From Agromyces salentinus (GTDB lineage Bacteria; Actinomycetota; Actinomycetes; Actinomycetales; Microbacteriaceae), in NCBI RefSeq assembly GCF_009749395.1, contig NZ_WBIR01000026.1, positions 1 through 44,317 on the forward strand: a stretch of DNA of 44,317 bases, written 5' to 3'. The translations under genes and the position numbers were made by a program. Below, piece after piece: positions 18,764 to 27,260 of this stretch. The notes under the pieces are model-generated. The model saw only the letters and a list, made by a program, of their open reading frames with translations, did no database searches and was not told the DNA's origin. Position 1 is the first letter of the stretch. Every line of letters begins with the position of its first letter.

Positions 18764-20362
18764 TCAGCCCAGCGTCATCCCCTCGACGGCCGCGTTCGGC
18801 TTGGGGTCGGGCTGGCGGCGCATGCGGAATCCGTTGACGAGGCCGAGCACGGCGGCGATGAGCGGGATGAGCAATGCCACCTGCAGGGCGATCGGCCGGG
18901 CCTCGGTGTTGATGCGCACGATCTCGTCGGCGATCTCCTCGGGCTGCTCGATCAGGAGCGCGTCGAGCGCCTCGTTCGACATGATCTCCGCGTCCTCCTC
19001 GAGAACCTGGGCGACCTGTTCCTTCTCATCGGGGGGAAGCACCTGGCTCGAATTCGACAGGCCGGTGAAGGTGAGCGAGAGCGTCGCGAGCATGATGGCG
19101 CCCGCGAACGCGAGCCCGAACGACAGGCCGAACGATCCGGCCGCCGAGTTCACGCCGGCCGCCTCGCTCACGCGTTCGTTCGAGATCGGCGAGAGGGTGT
19201 AGTTGTTCAGCTGCGAGACGAGGAGGCCGAGGCCGGTGCCCGCGACGACCAGCGGTCCGAAGAGCCACCAGCCGGAGTCCGCCCGCGGCACGATCGGGAT
19301 CAGGATGAGCAGGCCGACGGCGAGGAGCACGAACCCCCAGAGGATGAGGTTCGCCGGCCGCCGCGCGCCCGCCTTCCGGCCGACGAGCATGGCCACGGCG
19401 AACATGCTCAAGGAGAGCGGTGCGATCGAGAGGCCCGCGAGCAGTGCGTTGTAGCCGAGCACCATCTGGAGGTAGATGGGGAGCACGATCATCGTGCCTC
19501 CGAGGGCGATCTGCTGGAGGAGCTGCCCGGTGATGCCGAGCTTGAAGAGCTTCGACCTGAACAGGGCAGGGTCGATGAGGGTCGGCTTGCCGCTCCGCTT
19601 GCGGCGCACGAGCCAGTACGCGAGGCCACCGAGGCCGACCAGGCCGACGGCGATCAGCGCCGCGACCGCCTCGCCGCCCTCCTGCCAGACGAGGATGCCG
19701 ATCACGACACCGCCCATGCCGACGACCGACAGCAGCGCCCCGACGAGGTCGATGCGTCGGGGTCCGGTGTACGGGACGTCGTGCACGAGTCGGATGCCGC
19801 TGAGGACGACGACGATGATGACCGCCTCGAGCAGGAACGAGACGCGCCAGGAGAGGAAGGTCGTGATGACGCCGCCGATCAGCGGGCCGACGGCGGCCGC
19901 GATCGCGGCCGACGCGCCGACGAGTGCGTAGACCCTCGTCTGAGCCGCGCCCTCGAAGTTCCCGTGGATGAGCGACTGCATCGCCGGAAGGAGCAGCGAC
20001 GCGCCGATGCCGCCGACGAGCGCCCAGAACAGGATGATCGGCACGAGGCTCTGCGCGAGGGTCATCGCGATGGCCCCCGTGGCGTAGCAGAGCAGCCCGA
20101 TCACGTAGGCGCGCTTGCGCCCGATGAGGTCGCCGACCTTGCCGCCGATGAGGATGAACGCCGCCGACACCAGCGCCTCGAGGGCGATGGCGCCCTGCAC
20201 GCCGCTCACCGTGGTGCCGATGTCCTCCACCACCGCCGAGATCGACACGTTCATGATCGAGGTGTCGACGACGAGGACGAACATCGCCATTGCGAGCAGG
20301 AGGGCGAGCTTGCCGTTGAAGGGCGCCGTTCCGCTGCTCGTCGGGGTCTCAGGTGCACTCAC
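18764..20362 (-). CDS. MFS exporter, DHA2 (14-TM) family
   Basis: A 532-residue drug:H+ antiporter of the EmrB/QacA type. About 14 TM segments are visible. The early VVDTSIMNVS motif in TM1 and GGKVGDLIGRKRAY between TM2 and TM3 (MFS motif A) place it in DHA2. A long extracytoplasmic loop before the last TM segment (about 435-490) is charged and carries an Glu/Asp-rich stretch. The start is a GTG at 20362 with GGAGGAG 6 nt upstream. The substrate cannot be told from sequence. GTCGTACTCGAC at 20387-20398 between promoter and start is a possible operator, with no regulator gene adjacent. Confidence 0.9.
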   Translation of the reverse strand: MSAPETPTSSGTAPFNGKLALLLAMAMFVLVVDTSIMNVSISAVVEDIGTTVSGVQGAIALEALVSAAFILIGGKVGDLIGRKRAYVIGLLCYATGAIAMTLAQSLVPIILFWALVGGIGASLLLPAMQSLIHGNFEGAAQTRVYALVGASAAIAAAVGPLIGGVITTFLSWRVSFLLEAVIIVVVLSGIRLVHDVPYTGPRRIDLVGALLSVVGMGGVVIGILVWQEGGEAVAALIAVGLVGLGGLAYWLVRRKRSGKPTLIDPALFRSKLFKLGITGQLLQQIALGGTMIVLPIYLQMVLGYNALLAGLSIAPLSLSMFAVAMLVGRKAGARRPANLILWGFVLLAVGLLILIPIVPRADSGWWLFGPLVVAGTGLGLLVSQLNNYTLSPISNERVSEAAGVNSAAGSFGLSFGLAFAGAIMLATLSLTFTGLSNSSQVLPPDEKEQVAQVLEEDAEIMSNEALDALLIEQPEEIADEIVRINTEARPIALQVALLIPLIAAVLGLVNGFRMRRQPDPKPNAAVEGMTLG

Positions 20363-20386
20363 GTGGCTCTCCTCCGAGCAGGTGGC

Positions 20387-20398
20387 GTCGTACTCGAC
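20387..20398. promoter_or_regulatory. possible operator before the MFS gene
   Basis: GTCG-TACT-CGAC is a short inverted repeat in the leader of the exporter gene. A TAGGTT box on the minus strand (20400-20395) overlaps it. The arms are only 4 bp, so this may be chance. Confidence 0.3.
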
Positions 20399-20511
20399 AA
20401 CCTAGACCCAAAGTCGACGAAAAGTCATGCTTCGGCGCCCGCCTGCCGCTACGCTCCGAACTGGGAGCGCAGCTCGCAGCCCGCGGGCGCGCAGTCCCGC
20501 TGGAGGCCATC

Positions 20512-21672
20512 GTGAGTCAGTCGACATCCGTTCGTCGCATCCTCCACCGCCCGATGCGGGATGCCGAGTCACGCGAGTCCTCCGCCCTGCTCGTGGGCAC
20601 CGTCGCCTTCGTGGCGGGTGCGATCCCGGCGCTCTTCGTCTTCTGGGGGCGAGACCTGCCGATCTCCGGCCGCGGCTCCTTCGGCGACGCCGCCGCCATC
20701 GGCGCCGCGGTCGCGGCGCTGCTCGCCTTCGGCTACGGATGCCTCCTGCGGAGGGCCGAGCGTCGTCGCGCGCTCCTCACGGACCCGGGCTCCGCGCCGA
20801 CCTGGCGTCCACTGCGCTGGTTCGACATCGCGGCGCTGTGCCTCGCGCACGCCGTCATCGCGCTGCTCGGCTGGGTCTCGCTGGCGGCGATCTTCAGTGC
20901 GGGATTCGAGGGCGCCACGCTCTACACCACCGCGGCAGCGGTGCTCGTCGGCGTCGTGGTCGCGATCACGGCCTATGCGGCGTACCTCTCGGCCGTGAAC
21001 CTCACTCCCATGCTGCTGTCGATCGTGCTCGCGCTCTTCCTCGTGGTCGGCACGCTCGCGAGCACGCTGAGCGCGACCGATCCGCTGTGGTGGCAGAAGA
21101 ACCTCAGCACGCTCGGCATCAGCGACGACGTCTCGGCACTGACCTTCAACCTCACGCTCATCATCGCGGGCGTCATGGTGACGACCATCTCGCACTACGC
21201 CACGGCCGGCCTTCCGGCGACCACGCCGGCGGAGGTCCGTGGCCGTACCCTCGTGCGCGCGGGACTGATCGTAATCGGCATCCTCCTCGCCTGCGTCGGC
21301 CTGTTCCCCGTCGACGAGTTCCTCCAGATGCACAACCTGTCCGCCACGGGGATGGCCATCGTCTACGTGGTGATGGTCGTCGCGCTGAGCGTCCTCGTGC
21401 CCGCGATGCCCAGGGTCTTCATCCTGCTCGGGTACGTGTTCGTCGGCGTGATCGTGGTCCTGGCTGCCTTCTTCATCACCGGCTACTACAACCTGACCGC
21501 GGTGGAGCTCGTCGCGTTCTCCCTCATCTTCGGCTGGCTCATCATGTTCCTGCGGAGCGCGGGGTCGATCACCGCGGCCACCCCGTCCGATGCGGCGATG
21601 GCCGTCGACGGCGGCGACGTCGTGGCGCCCGGTGCGGCGACCGCCCCGGAGCGACCCGGGGTCGACGCGTGA
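20512..21672 (+). CDS. DUF998 family membrane protein
   Basis: A 386-residue polytopic protein with about ten TM segments. The WWQKNLSTLG...TFNLTLIIAG stretch (about residues 198-220) is typical of DUF998. A GTG at 20512 preceded by GGAGG at 5-nt spacing is the chosen start; an ATG at 20554 is possible. The tail (about 360-386) is Ala/Pro-rich and cytoplasmic. A TACGCT box at 20450-20455 is a likely -10. The stop overlaps the next start by four bases (GTGA), so it is translationally coupled to the DUF2252 gene. The function is unknown. Confidence 0.8.
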   Translation: MSQSTSVRRILHRPMRDAESRESSALLVGTVAFVAGAIPALFVFWGRDLPISGRGSFGDAAAIGAAVAALLAFGYGCLLRRAERRRALLTDPGSAPTWRPLRWFDIAALCLAHAVIALLGWVSLAAIFSAGFEGATLYTTAAAVLVGVVVAITAYAAYLSAVNLTPMLLSIVLALFLVVGTLASTLSATDPLWWQKNLSTLGISDDVSALTFNLTLIIAGVMVTTISHYATAGLPATTPAEVRGRTLVRAGLIVIGILLACVGLFPVDEFLQMHNLSATGMAIVYVVMVVALSVLVPAMPRVFILLGYVFVGVIVVLAAFFITGYYNLTAVELVAFSLIFGWLIMFLRSAGSITAATPSDAAMAVDGGDVVAPGAATAPERPGVDA

Positions 21673-23111
21673 GCTTCGGGGATCCCGCCTCCGTCGCTCG
21701 CCTCCCACCCCAATCGTCGGACTTCGCCGCCCGACGCACGGCCGGACGCGATGCCCGCCAGGCGGCGCCCCGCGCTGAACAGGCCGTGTGGAGGCCTTCG
21801 CCGACGCGCCCCGATCCCGTGGCGCTGCTCGAGGACCAGGCCGCGGTGCGAGACCCCGAGCTGGTGCCGATCAGGCACGCGCGGATGCGGGCCTCGCCGT
21901 TCGCCTTCTTCCGGGGTGCGGCCCTGATCATGGCCGCCGACCTCGCGACCACGCGCGACAGCGGTCTCGTCGTGCAACTCTGCGGCGACGCCCACCTCTC
22001 GAACTTCGGGCTGTTCGCGTCGGCCGAGCGCCGGCTCGTGTTCGACATCAACGACTTCGACGAGACCCTCCCCGGTCCCTTCGAATGGGACGTCAAGCGG
22101 TTGGTCGCGAGCGTCGAGGTCGCCGGTCGGCATCGCGGCTTCGGGGATCGCGATCGACGCGACCTCCGGCTGTCGGCGGCGCGGGGATACCGCGAGCAGA
22201 TGCTGGCCTCGGCCGAGGCATCCGTGCTCGACGCCTGGTACGACACGCTCAGTGCCGAGCGGGTGCAGGAGTGGCTGCGCCGGGAGCGGAACGCCGACCG
22301 CGCCGGGAAACGGCAGGTGAACGGCTTCGACGAGATCGTGGCGAAGGCCCGCTCGAAGGACCGCATGAGCGCGATCTCCAAGCTCGTCGCATTCGAGCAC
22401 GACCGGATGCGGATCATCGCCGATCCTCCGCTCGTCGTCCCGGTCGAGGACTTCGTGGCGGGGGCCGAGACGGAGACCGCCGAGCTCATGCGCGAGGCGC
22501 TCGCCTCGTACCGCAGCACGCTTCCGGCCGGCCGCCATCCGCTCGCGGAGTACACCTACGTCCACATGGCGCGCCGCGTCTCGGGGGTCGGCAGCGTCGG
22601 CATCCGGTCGTGGATCATGCTGCTGCGGGGGAGGGATGACACCGATCCCCTCCTGCTGCAGGCGAAGGAAGCCCAGGCCTCGGTCCTCGAGCGGTTCCTC
22701 GGCGCCAGCGAATACGCCAGTCACGGCGAGCGCGTGGTGCGCGGCCAGCGGATGATGCAGGCCTCCGGCGACATCTTCCTCGGCTGGCACCGGGGCGCCG
22801 CCGACGCCGCGGGCGATCGGCGCGACTTCCACCTCCGTCAGCTCCGCGACTGGAAGGGCTCGTTCGACCCCGAGCGGATGGTGCCGCACGGGGCGGAGCT
22901 CTTCGCCCGCCTGTGCGGGGCAACCCTCGCCAGGGCGCATGCGCGCTCGGGCGATCGCGTCGCGATCGCGGCCTACCTGGGCGCGTCCCGCACGTTCGAC
23001 GAGGCCGTGGCCGAGTTCGCCGAGTCGTACGCCGATCAGACCGATCGCGACTTCGGCGCATTCGAGCGGGCCCTCGACGTGGGCCGCCTCTCGTCCGCCG
23101 ACGGGGCCTGA
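21669..23111 (+). CDS. DUF2252 family protein
   Basis: A 480-residue soluble protein of the DUF2252 family. The segment LCGDAHLSNFG (about residues 108-118) followed by DINDFDE (about 127-133) resembles the catalytic loop and metal-binding aspartate of aminoglycoside-phosphotransferase-like kinases. A kinase-like activity is plausible but not shown. The start is the GTG inside the GTGA overlap; the open frame runs further upstream only as a shadow of the DUF998 gene. Near the C-terminus, FARLCGATLARAHARSGD completes the family pattern. It is cytoplasmic by absence of signal or TM segments. Confidence 0.85.
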   Translation: MSFGDPASVARLPPQSSDFAARRTAGRDARQAAPRAEQAVWRPSPTRPDPVALLEDQAAVRDPELVPIRHARMRASPFAFFRGAALIMAADLATTRDSGLVVQLCGDAHLSNFGLFASAERRLVFDINDFDETLPGPFEWDVKRLVASVEVAGRHRGFGDRDRRDLRLSAARGYREQMLASAEASVLDAWYDTLSAERVQEWLRRERNADRAGKRQVNGFDEIVAKARSKDRMSAISKLVAFEHDRMRIIADPPLVVPVEDFVAGAETETAELMREALASYRSTLPAGRHPLAEYTYVHMARRVSGVGSVGIRSWIMLLRGRDDTDPLLLQAKEAQASVLERFLGASEYASHGERVVRGQRMMQASGDIFLGWHRGAADAAGDRRDFHLRQLRDWKGSFDPERMVPHGAELFARLCGATLARAHARSGDRVAIAAYLGASRTFDEAVAEFAESYADQTDRDFGAFERALDVGRLSSADGA

Positions 23112-23117
23112 CGATGC

Positions 23118-23147
23118 GGAGGGCCGGACGCAGGCGTCCGGCCCTCC
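23118..23147 (+). terminator. terminator after the DUF2252 gene
   Basis: A GGAGGGCCGGACGC arm (23118-23131) pairs perfectly with 23134-23147, leaving a very tight loop (4 nt if the top pair opens). It lies 6 nt after the stop. Confidence 0.8.
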
Positions 23148-23234
23148 ACAGGATCCTGCGCCCGTCGGGGGGATGACGGGCGCAGGTGTCCTCGCGATCG
23201 GCCGGTGGCAGTGCCGCGACCGGCCGTCACATGC

Positions 23235-23942
23235 TCAGCCCGCCGGGGGCGGACTTCCTGCCGTGGTGGTCGGCGCGGGGGCGGTCGGCGTGGTGGAACC
23301 GCCCAGGCCGGAGGTCCCCGTACCGGCGCCGGAGGTGCCGGTGCCGGAGGTGCCGGTGCCGGACGTGCCGGATCCGGAACCCTGCCCCTGCATGGCGTGC
23401 TGCGCATCGCTGCGGACCTGGCCGGCTGCGGACTCGCCTTCGCCGCGAACGGTCTCGGCCGCCTCGGTCGCGCGTTCCTTCACGGCGTCGACGGCGTCCT
23501 TGGCCGGCTCGCGGAGGTGGTCGGCCGCCTCGGCGGCGACATCCTTCACCTGGTCCACGAGTGGCGCTGCGGCATCCTTCGCCTGGTCGGCGGCACGCTG
23601 CTCGATCTTCGATGCGGGGATCAGCGACGATGCGAGCCAGCCCACCCCGAAGGCGATCAGCCCGACGGCGAGCGGGTTCCCCCGCGTGCTCGAGGCCAAC
23701 TTGTGCGGGGCATCGGCGACGGCCTCGCCCGCGTGCCCGACGGCGTCGTGGGCGGACCCTGCGACGTCGGACGCGGTGCCCATCACGCGATCCTTCACCG
23801 AGCCGAGCCTCCGGCGCAGGTGCCGGGTCTTGCGCTCGGCGATCTTCGAGGGGTTCACCTTGTCGGCGAGTGCGTCGACGTCCTGGCCGAGCTCCGCCCG
23901 GGTGCGTTCGATGTCGTCGCGGATCTCATCGGGGGTGCTCAT
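23235..23942 (-). CDS. DUF3618 family envelope protein
   Basis: A 235-residue protein. The N-terminus (DEIRDDIERTRAELGQDVDALADKVNP) is the DUF3618 signature. A long amphipathic helical part follows, then a single hydrophobic segment (about 88-108, PLAVGLIAFGVGWLASSLI) and more Ala-rich helix. The last 60 residues are a Gly/Ser/Thr repeat (GTSGTGTSG) and a Pro/Thr tail. It is the third gene of a cassette with the holin-like protein and the 245-residue protein; the junction overlaps by four bases (ATGA). Such cassettes are common in actinobacteria and are thought to act in the envelope; the role is unknown. Confidence 0.88.
   Translation of the reverse strand: MSTPDEIRDDIERTRAELGQDVDALADKVNPSKIAERKTRHLRRRLGSVKDRVMGTASDVAGSAHDAVGHAGEAVADAPHKLASSTRGNPLAVGLIAFGVGWLASSLIPASKIEQRAADQAKDAAAPLVDQVKDVAAEAADHLREPAKDAVDAVKERATEAAETVRGEGESAAGQVRSDAQHAMQGQGSGSGTSGTGTSGTGTSGAGTGTSGLGGSTTPTAPAPTTTAGSPPPAG
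23322..23378. repeat. 15-bp repeats encoding a Gly-Ser-Thr tail
   Basis: Near-identical GCCGGAGGTGCCGGT units repeat with a 15-bp period inside the DUF3618 gene. They encode the TSGTG tail and could vary in copy number. Confidence 0.6.
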
Positions 23943-24376
23943 CGGTTCTCCTCATTCCTCTTCAGTGCGTCGGGGATCTCCTTGACGGTCTCCACGGTCT
24001 GCGGGACCCCGGAGACCTCCTTGATCTCCTTGCGGCCGGTCATCGCCAGGATCAGGGCGACGATGCCCCAGACGGCCGCGACGATCACGGCCGACCAGGC
24101 GTTGCCCATCAGGTAACCCAGCGCCCACCACAGGGCGATGGACAGGAAGAGCAGGGCGAGGATGCCGGCGATGCCGGCCCCGCCGAGCAATCCCGCTCCG
24201 CGACCGGCCTGCTTGGCCGAATCCCGGATCTCCGCCTTGGCGAGCTCGACCTCCTGGCGCATCAGCGTCGAGATGTCGCGGGACACCTCGGAGAGCAGCT
24301 CGCCGAGCGAGTTCCGCTCAGCCTGGCGCTCCGACGGCGTGGACGACGGGTCGAATGTCGGTCGTGGATCGCTCAT
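23939..24376 (-). CDS. holin-like membrane protein (DUF1469 type)
   Basis: A 145-residue protein of the actinobacterial phage-holin-family/DUF1469 group, which is chromosomal and not a marker of prophage. A cytoplasmic amphipathic helix (about 20-60, LLSEVSRDISTLMRQEVELAKAEIRD) is followed by two TM segments (about 63-87 and 92-112) and a charged tail. The ATG at 24376 shares one base with the upstream stop (TGATG); a GTG at 24379 is an alternative giving a 4-nt overlap. It is the middle gene of the three-gene cassette. Confidence 0.85.
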   Translation of the reverse strand: MSDPRPTFDPSSTPSERQAERNSLGELLSEVSRDISTLMRQEVELAKAEIRDSAKQAGRGAGLLGGAGIAGILALLFLSIALWWALGYLMGNAWSAVIVAAVWGIVALILAMTGRKEIKEVSGVPQTVETVKEIPDALKRNEENR

Positions 24377-25113
24377 CACACACCACCTGCACCCGTCGGC
24401 AGGCCGGAGGGGTCGGGGGTGACCGGACGAGCCGTACCGGTGGCGCCGAGCCCGCCGCCCGCAGTACCGACCGTGGTGACCCCGGTCTGGGGCACCTCGG
24501 TCACCGGGGGCACGGGCGGGGCGGAGAAGCCGTCGGTCCCCGTGCGGGCGCTCGAGACCGGGCGACGGCCCTCAGCGCTGGAGCCCGTGCTGGAGCCCGA
24601 GTCCTCCGACGGCGTCGCGATGGCCCTGGTCAGCCGACCGGCGACCACGCCGGCGCCGACGGCGATGGCGATGAAGACGCCCGGACGCCGCCTCGCGAAG
24701 CGCTTGACCTCCTCGACGAGGGAACCGGGGTCGCGGTCGTCGAGCCACCGCGCTGCGGCATCCGCTCGCTCGCCGGCCCCGCGCACGAGGTCGACGGCGA
24801 AGCCGGAGCGAGAGCCGTCGCCGGCCATGCCCGAGAACTCGGAGCCGACCGAGCGCAGGCCCTCGGCGATCCTGGACTGCTGCGTCGAGGCCTGGGAGCT
24901 CAGCTCGTCGCCGACCTGGCCCATGAACCGGCGTGCCTGGCGGCCCGTCTCGGAGGCGACGCCCCTGGACTCGCCCTTCGCGACGTCGACGACGTGACGG
25001 CCGGCGTCACCGGCCTCCGAGGCGAGCGCCGAGGCCTTCTCGCCCACGCCGCCGCTCGTGCCGGTGCTGCTCGTGGCGTCGCCCCGGGGGTTCGTAAGCG
25101 GACTGTTGGTCAT
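24376..25113 (-). CDS. membrane-associated helical protein, first gene of envelope cassette
   Basis: A 245-residue protein of unknown function. A Ser/Thr/Gly-rich start precedes a long amphipathic helix (about 22-130, ASALASEAGDAGRHVVDVAK and onward). One TM segment follows (about 147-167, RRPGVFIAIAVGAGVVAG), then an 80-residue Pro/Thr/Gly tail. This is the helical-plus-one-TM form common beside DUF3618 and holin-like genes. The ATG at 25113 is chosen for its AGGAGGA site 8 nt upstream. Confidence 0.8.
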   Translation of the reverse strand: MTNSPLTNPRGDATSSTGTSGGVGEKASALASEAGDAGRHVVDVAKGESRGVASETGRQARRFMGQVGDELSSQASTQQSRIAEGLRSVGSEFSGMAGDGSRSGFAVDLVRGAGERADAAARWLDDRDPGSLVEEVKRFARRRPGVFIAIAVGAGVVAGRLTRAIATPSEDSGSSTGSSAEGRRPVSSARTGTDGFSAPPVPPVTEVPQTGVTTVGTAGGGLGATGTARPVTPDPSGLPTGAGGV

Positions 25114-25192
25114 CGGTGATCCTCCTCCTGGAGTTGCGACCGGGGAGGGCCTCCGCATGGGAGATGCGGCTCACCCGGTTCGATGTGACGCC

Positions 25193-25221
25193 ACCGTAGG
25201 TCGAGAACGGCGCCCCCAAGA
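25193..25221 (-). promoter_or_regulatory. promoter of the envelope cassette
   Basis: On the minus strand, TCTTGG (25221-25216), a 17-nt spacer and TACGGT (25198-25193). The leader is about 75 nt. Its -35 lies within 10 bp of the catalase -35, so the two promoters are back to back. Confidence 0.45.
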
Positions 25222-25227
25222 AGGGAC

Positions 25228-25256
25228 TTGCCAAGGGGAAACCGCGGGGGCATAAT
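25228..25256 (+). promoter_or_regulatory. promoter of the manganese catalase
   Basis: TTGCCA (25228-25233), a 17-nt spacer and CATAAT (25251-25256). This is the most A/T-rich -10 in this part of the window. Confidence 0.6.
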
Positions 25257-25263
25257 CCCGCGC

Positions 25264-25482
25264 GCCAGCGGCCGCCCGCGGCGCCGACCCGCCCGCCGTC
25301 GGAGCGCACGCGGCCGCGACATCCGGGCGCGACGGCGGATTGTCGCATCTCGGCGCGGCGAGCGGAACCCCCGCGACAAGGGCGCAGGTGTCGCGTTGAC
25401 TCACGGCATCGTCACCGAAGCGGGGCCGCCCTCCGGCCCGCACCCGGCGCGGACGCGGCACGGACGACACGAAGGAGCCCAC
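25264..25482 (+). other. long 5' leader of the catalase mRNA
   Basis: About 220 nt separate the predicted start from the catalase ATG. No gene or known riboswitch is recognisable. The leader is very GC-rich and can fold. Confidence 0.35.
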
Positions 25483-26364
25483 ATGTTCTTCCACCGACAG
25501 GAACTCCAGCACAAGGCCACACCGGATGCGCCGGACGCCGTCTACGCCCGCAAGCTGCAGGAGGTCCTCGGCGGCCAGTACGGCGAGATCACCGTCGCCC
25601 TGCAGTACCAGTTCCAGGCGTGGAACATGCACATCCCCGGCAAGTACCGCGACCTCGTCTTCGGCATCGGCGCGGAGGAGATGGGGCACGTCGAGATGCT
25701 CGCGATCATGATCGCGCAGCTCCTCGAGAAGGCCCCATTGGGCATCACCGACGACGCGGTCCAGGACGACCCGACCGTGGCCGCGATCGTCGGCGGCACG
25801 GACGTGCAGCAGGCCATCGTCGCGGGCGCGGGCGCCCGTCCGGTCGACAGCAACGGCAACCCGTGGCAGGGCAGCTACATCACGGGCAGCGGCAACCTCC
25901 TCGCCGACTTCACCGCGAACGCGAACGCCGAGATGCAGGGGCGTGTGCAGGTGGCTCGGCTCTACCACATGACCGATGACCACGGCGTGCGCGACCTGCT
26001 CGCATTCCTCCTCGCCCGCGACACCATGCACCAGAACCAGTGGATCGCGGCGGCCGCCGAACTGCGCGAGGAAGGCGCTGAGGACCTGCCGGTGCCGAGC
26101 AACTTCCCGCTCTCGAAGGAGGACCGCGACGTGTCGTACCAGTACCTCAACTTCTCGGACGGCCCGCTGGCCGCCGACGGCACCTGGGCCAGTGGTCCGA
26201 CGCCGGATGGGAAGGGCGAGTTCACCTACCACGACGGGCCCACATCGTCGGCGCCGATGCCGCCGCCCACGCATCCGGACGCCCGGTTCTACGGCACGAC
26301 CGAGCTGCCGAACCTCGTCGAGAAGGCGGCCGGCGGCATCCAGGACGCGATGCGGAAGGAATGA
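25483..26364 (+). CDS. manganese catalase
   Basis: A 293-residue dimanganese catalase that converts hydrogen peroxide to water and oxygen in the cytoplasm. The metal ligands match the Lactobacillus plantarum enzyme: E35, E66 and H69 at identical numbers, then E150 and H183 (E148 and H181 in that enzyme). The motifs are GEITVALQYQFQ, EEMGH, NANAEMQGR and DTMHQNQW. The ATG at 25483 follows GAAGGAG. The C-terminal 60 residues are Pro-rich, as in the family. It overlaps the glycosyltransferase start by four bases, an unusual partnership. It is divergent from the envelope cassette. Confidence 0.95.
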   Translation: MFFHRQELQHKATPDAPDAVYARKLQEVLGGQYGEITVALQYQFQAWNMHIPGKYRDLVFGIGAEEMGHVEMLAIMIAQLLEKAPLGITDDAVQDDPTVAAIVGGTDVQQAIVAGAGARPVDSNGNPWQGSYITGSGNLLADFTANANAEMQGRVQVARLYHMTDDHGVRDLLAFLLARDTMHQNQWIAAAAELREEGAEDLPVPSNFPLSKEDRDVSYQYLNFSDGPLAADGTWASGPTPDGKGEFTYHDGPTSSAPMPPPTHPDARFYGTTELPNLVEKAAGGIQDAMRKE

Positions 26365-27260
26365 GACGGACCAAGGGGGGACCCGCGACCGGCGATCGAG
26401 GCGCGGGCGACCCCCGAGACGGAGGATCGGCGACGGATGCCCCGAGGGTGTCCGTCGTCATCCCCGCCAAGGACGATGCCGCGCTGCTCGCCCGGTGCTT
26501 GGGGGCGCTGGCCGAGCAGCGCGTGCGCGCGTGGGAGGTCATCGTCGTCGACAACGCCTCGCGCGACGAGACGGCGGACGTCGCGGCCGGTTATGGCGCT
26601 CGCGTGGTGTTCGAGCCGTCCCCCGGCATCCCGGCGGCGGCCGCGACGGGACTCGACCACGCGACCGGCGACGTGATCGCACGGCTCGATGCCGACTGCG
26701 TGCCCCCGCCCGACTGGATCGAGCGGATCACCGGCGCCTTCGTCGAGGACCCCGATCTCGCCGCACTGACGGGCACGGCGAGGTTCGCGGGCGGGCCCCC
26801 GTGGCTCCGGCGACCGCTGTCGTCCGCCTACCTCGGCGCCTACGTCGCGCTCGTCGGTTCGGCGCTCGGTCACGTGCCGCTGTTCGGCTCCAACTACGCC
26901 ATCCGCCGCACGGCCTGGCTGGCGGTGCGCGACGAGGTGCACCGCCACGACCAGCTCATGCACGACGACATGGACGTCTCGATCCACCTCGGGCCGTGCC
27001 GCCGGATCGTCCGCGACCCCGACCTCTCGGTCGACATGTCGACCAGGGCCCTGCGGGGCGGTGGGATGCTGCGGGTGCGTCGCGGATTCCACACGGTCGT
27101 GTCGCACTGGCCCCGCGAGTTGCCCTGGCTCAGGTGGCACCGCCGCATCCGCCACGCGCGGGCGGCCGGGAGGTCGAGCGACCGCGCGGCGCTCGGCGCG
27201 GCCGGCGAGGGCGGGCCGGGCATCAGGACGCCATCAGCGCCACCCCGGCGAGCACCATGA
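26361..27260 (+). CDS. family 2 glycosyltransferase
   Basis: A 299-residue GT-A fold glycosyltransferase. After a disordered basic start (about 28 residues) come VSVVIPAKDDA, VIVVDNASRDET (nucleotide-sugar binding) and the metal-binding LDADC motif. It has no TM segments, so it is cytoplasmic or peripheral. Donor and acceptor cannot be read from sequence. The start ATG lies in the ATGA overlap with the catalase stop, so the two are co-translated. The 3' end overlaps the convergent EamA gene by 38 nt. Confidence 0.85.
   Translation: MRRTKGGPATGDRGAGDPRDGGSATDAPRVSVVIPAKDDAALLARCLGALAEQRVRAWEVIVVDNASRDETADVAAGYGARVVFEPSPGIPAAAATGLDHATGDVIARLDADCVPPPDWIERITGAFVEDPDLAALTGTARFAGGPPWLRRPLSSAYLGAYVALVGSALGHVPLFGSNYAIRRTAWLAVRDEVHRHDQLMHDDMDVSIHLGPCRRIVRDPDLSVDMSTRALRGGGMLRVRRGFHTVVSHWPRELPWLRWHRRIRHARAAGRSSDRAALGAAGEGGPGIRTPSAPPRRAP

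Noticed and set aside
20427..21668. Upstream extension of the DUF2252 reading frame
   Set aside because: It lies wholly over the DUF998 gene in another frame and is Arg-rich; the GTG in the GTGA overlap is the natural start.
23939..24376. Prophage signal from the holin-like protein
   Set aside because: This holin/DUF1469 group is a standard chromosomal envelope gene beside DUF3618 in actinobacteria; there are no other phage genes.
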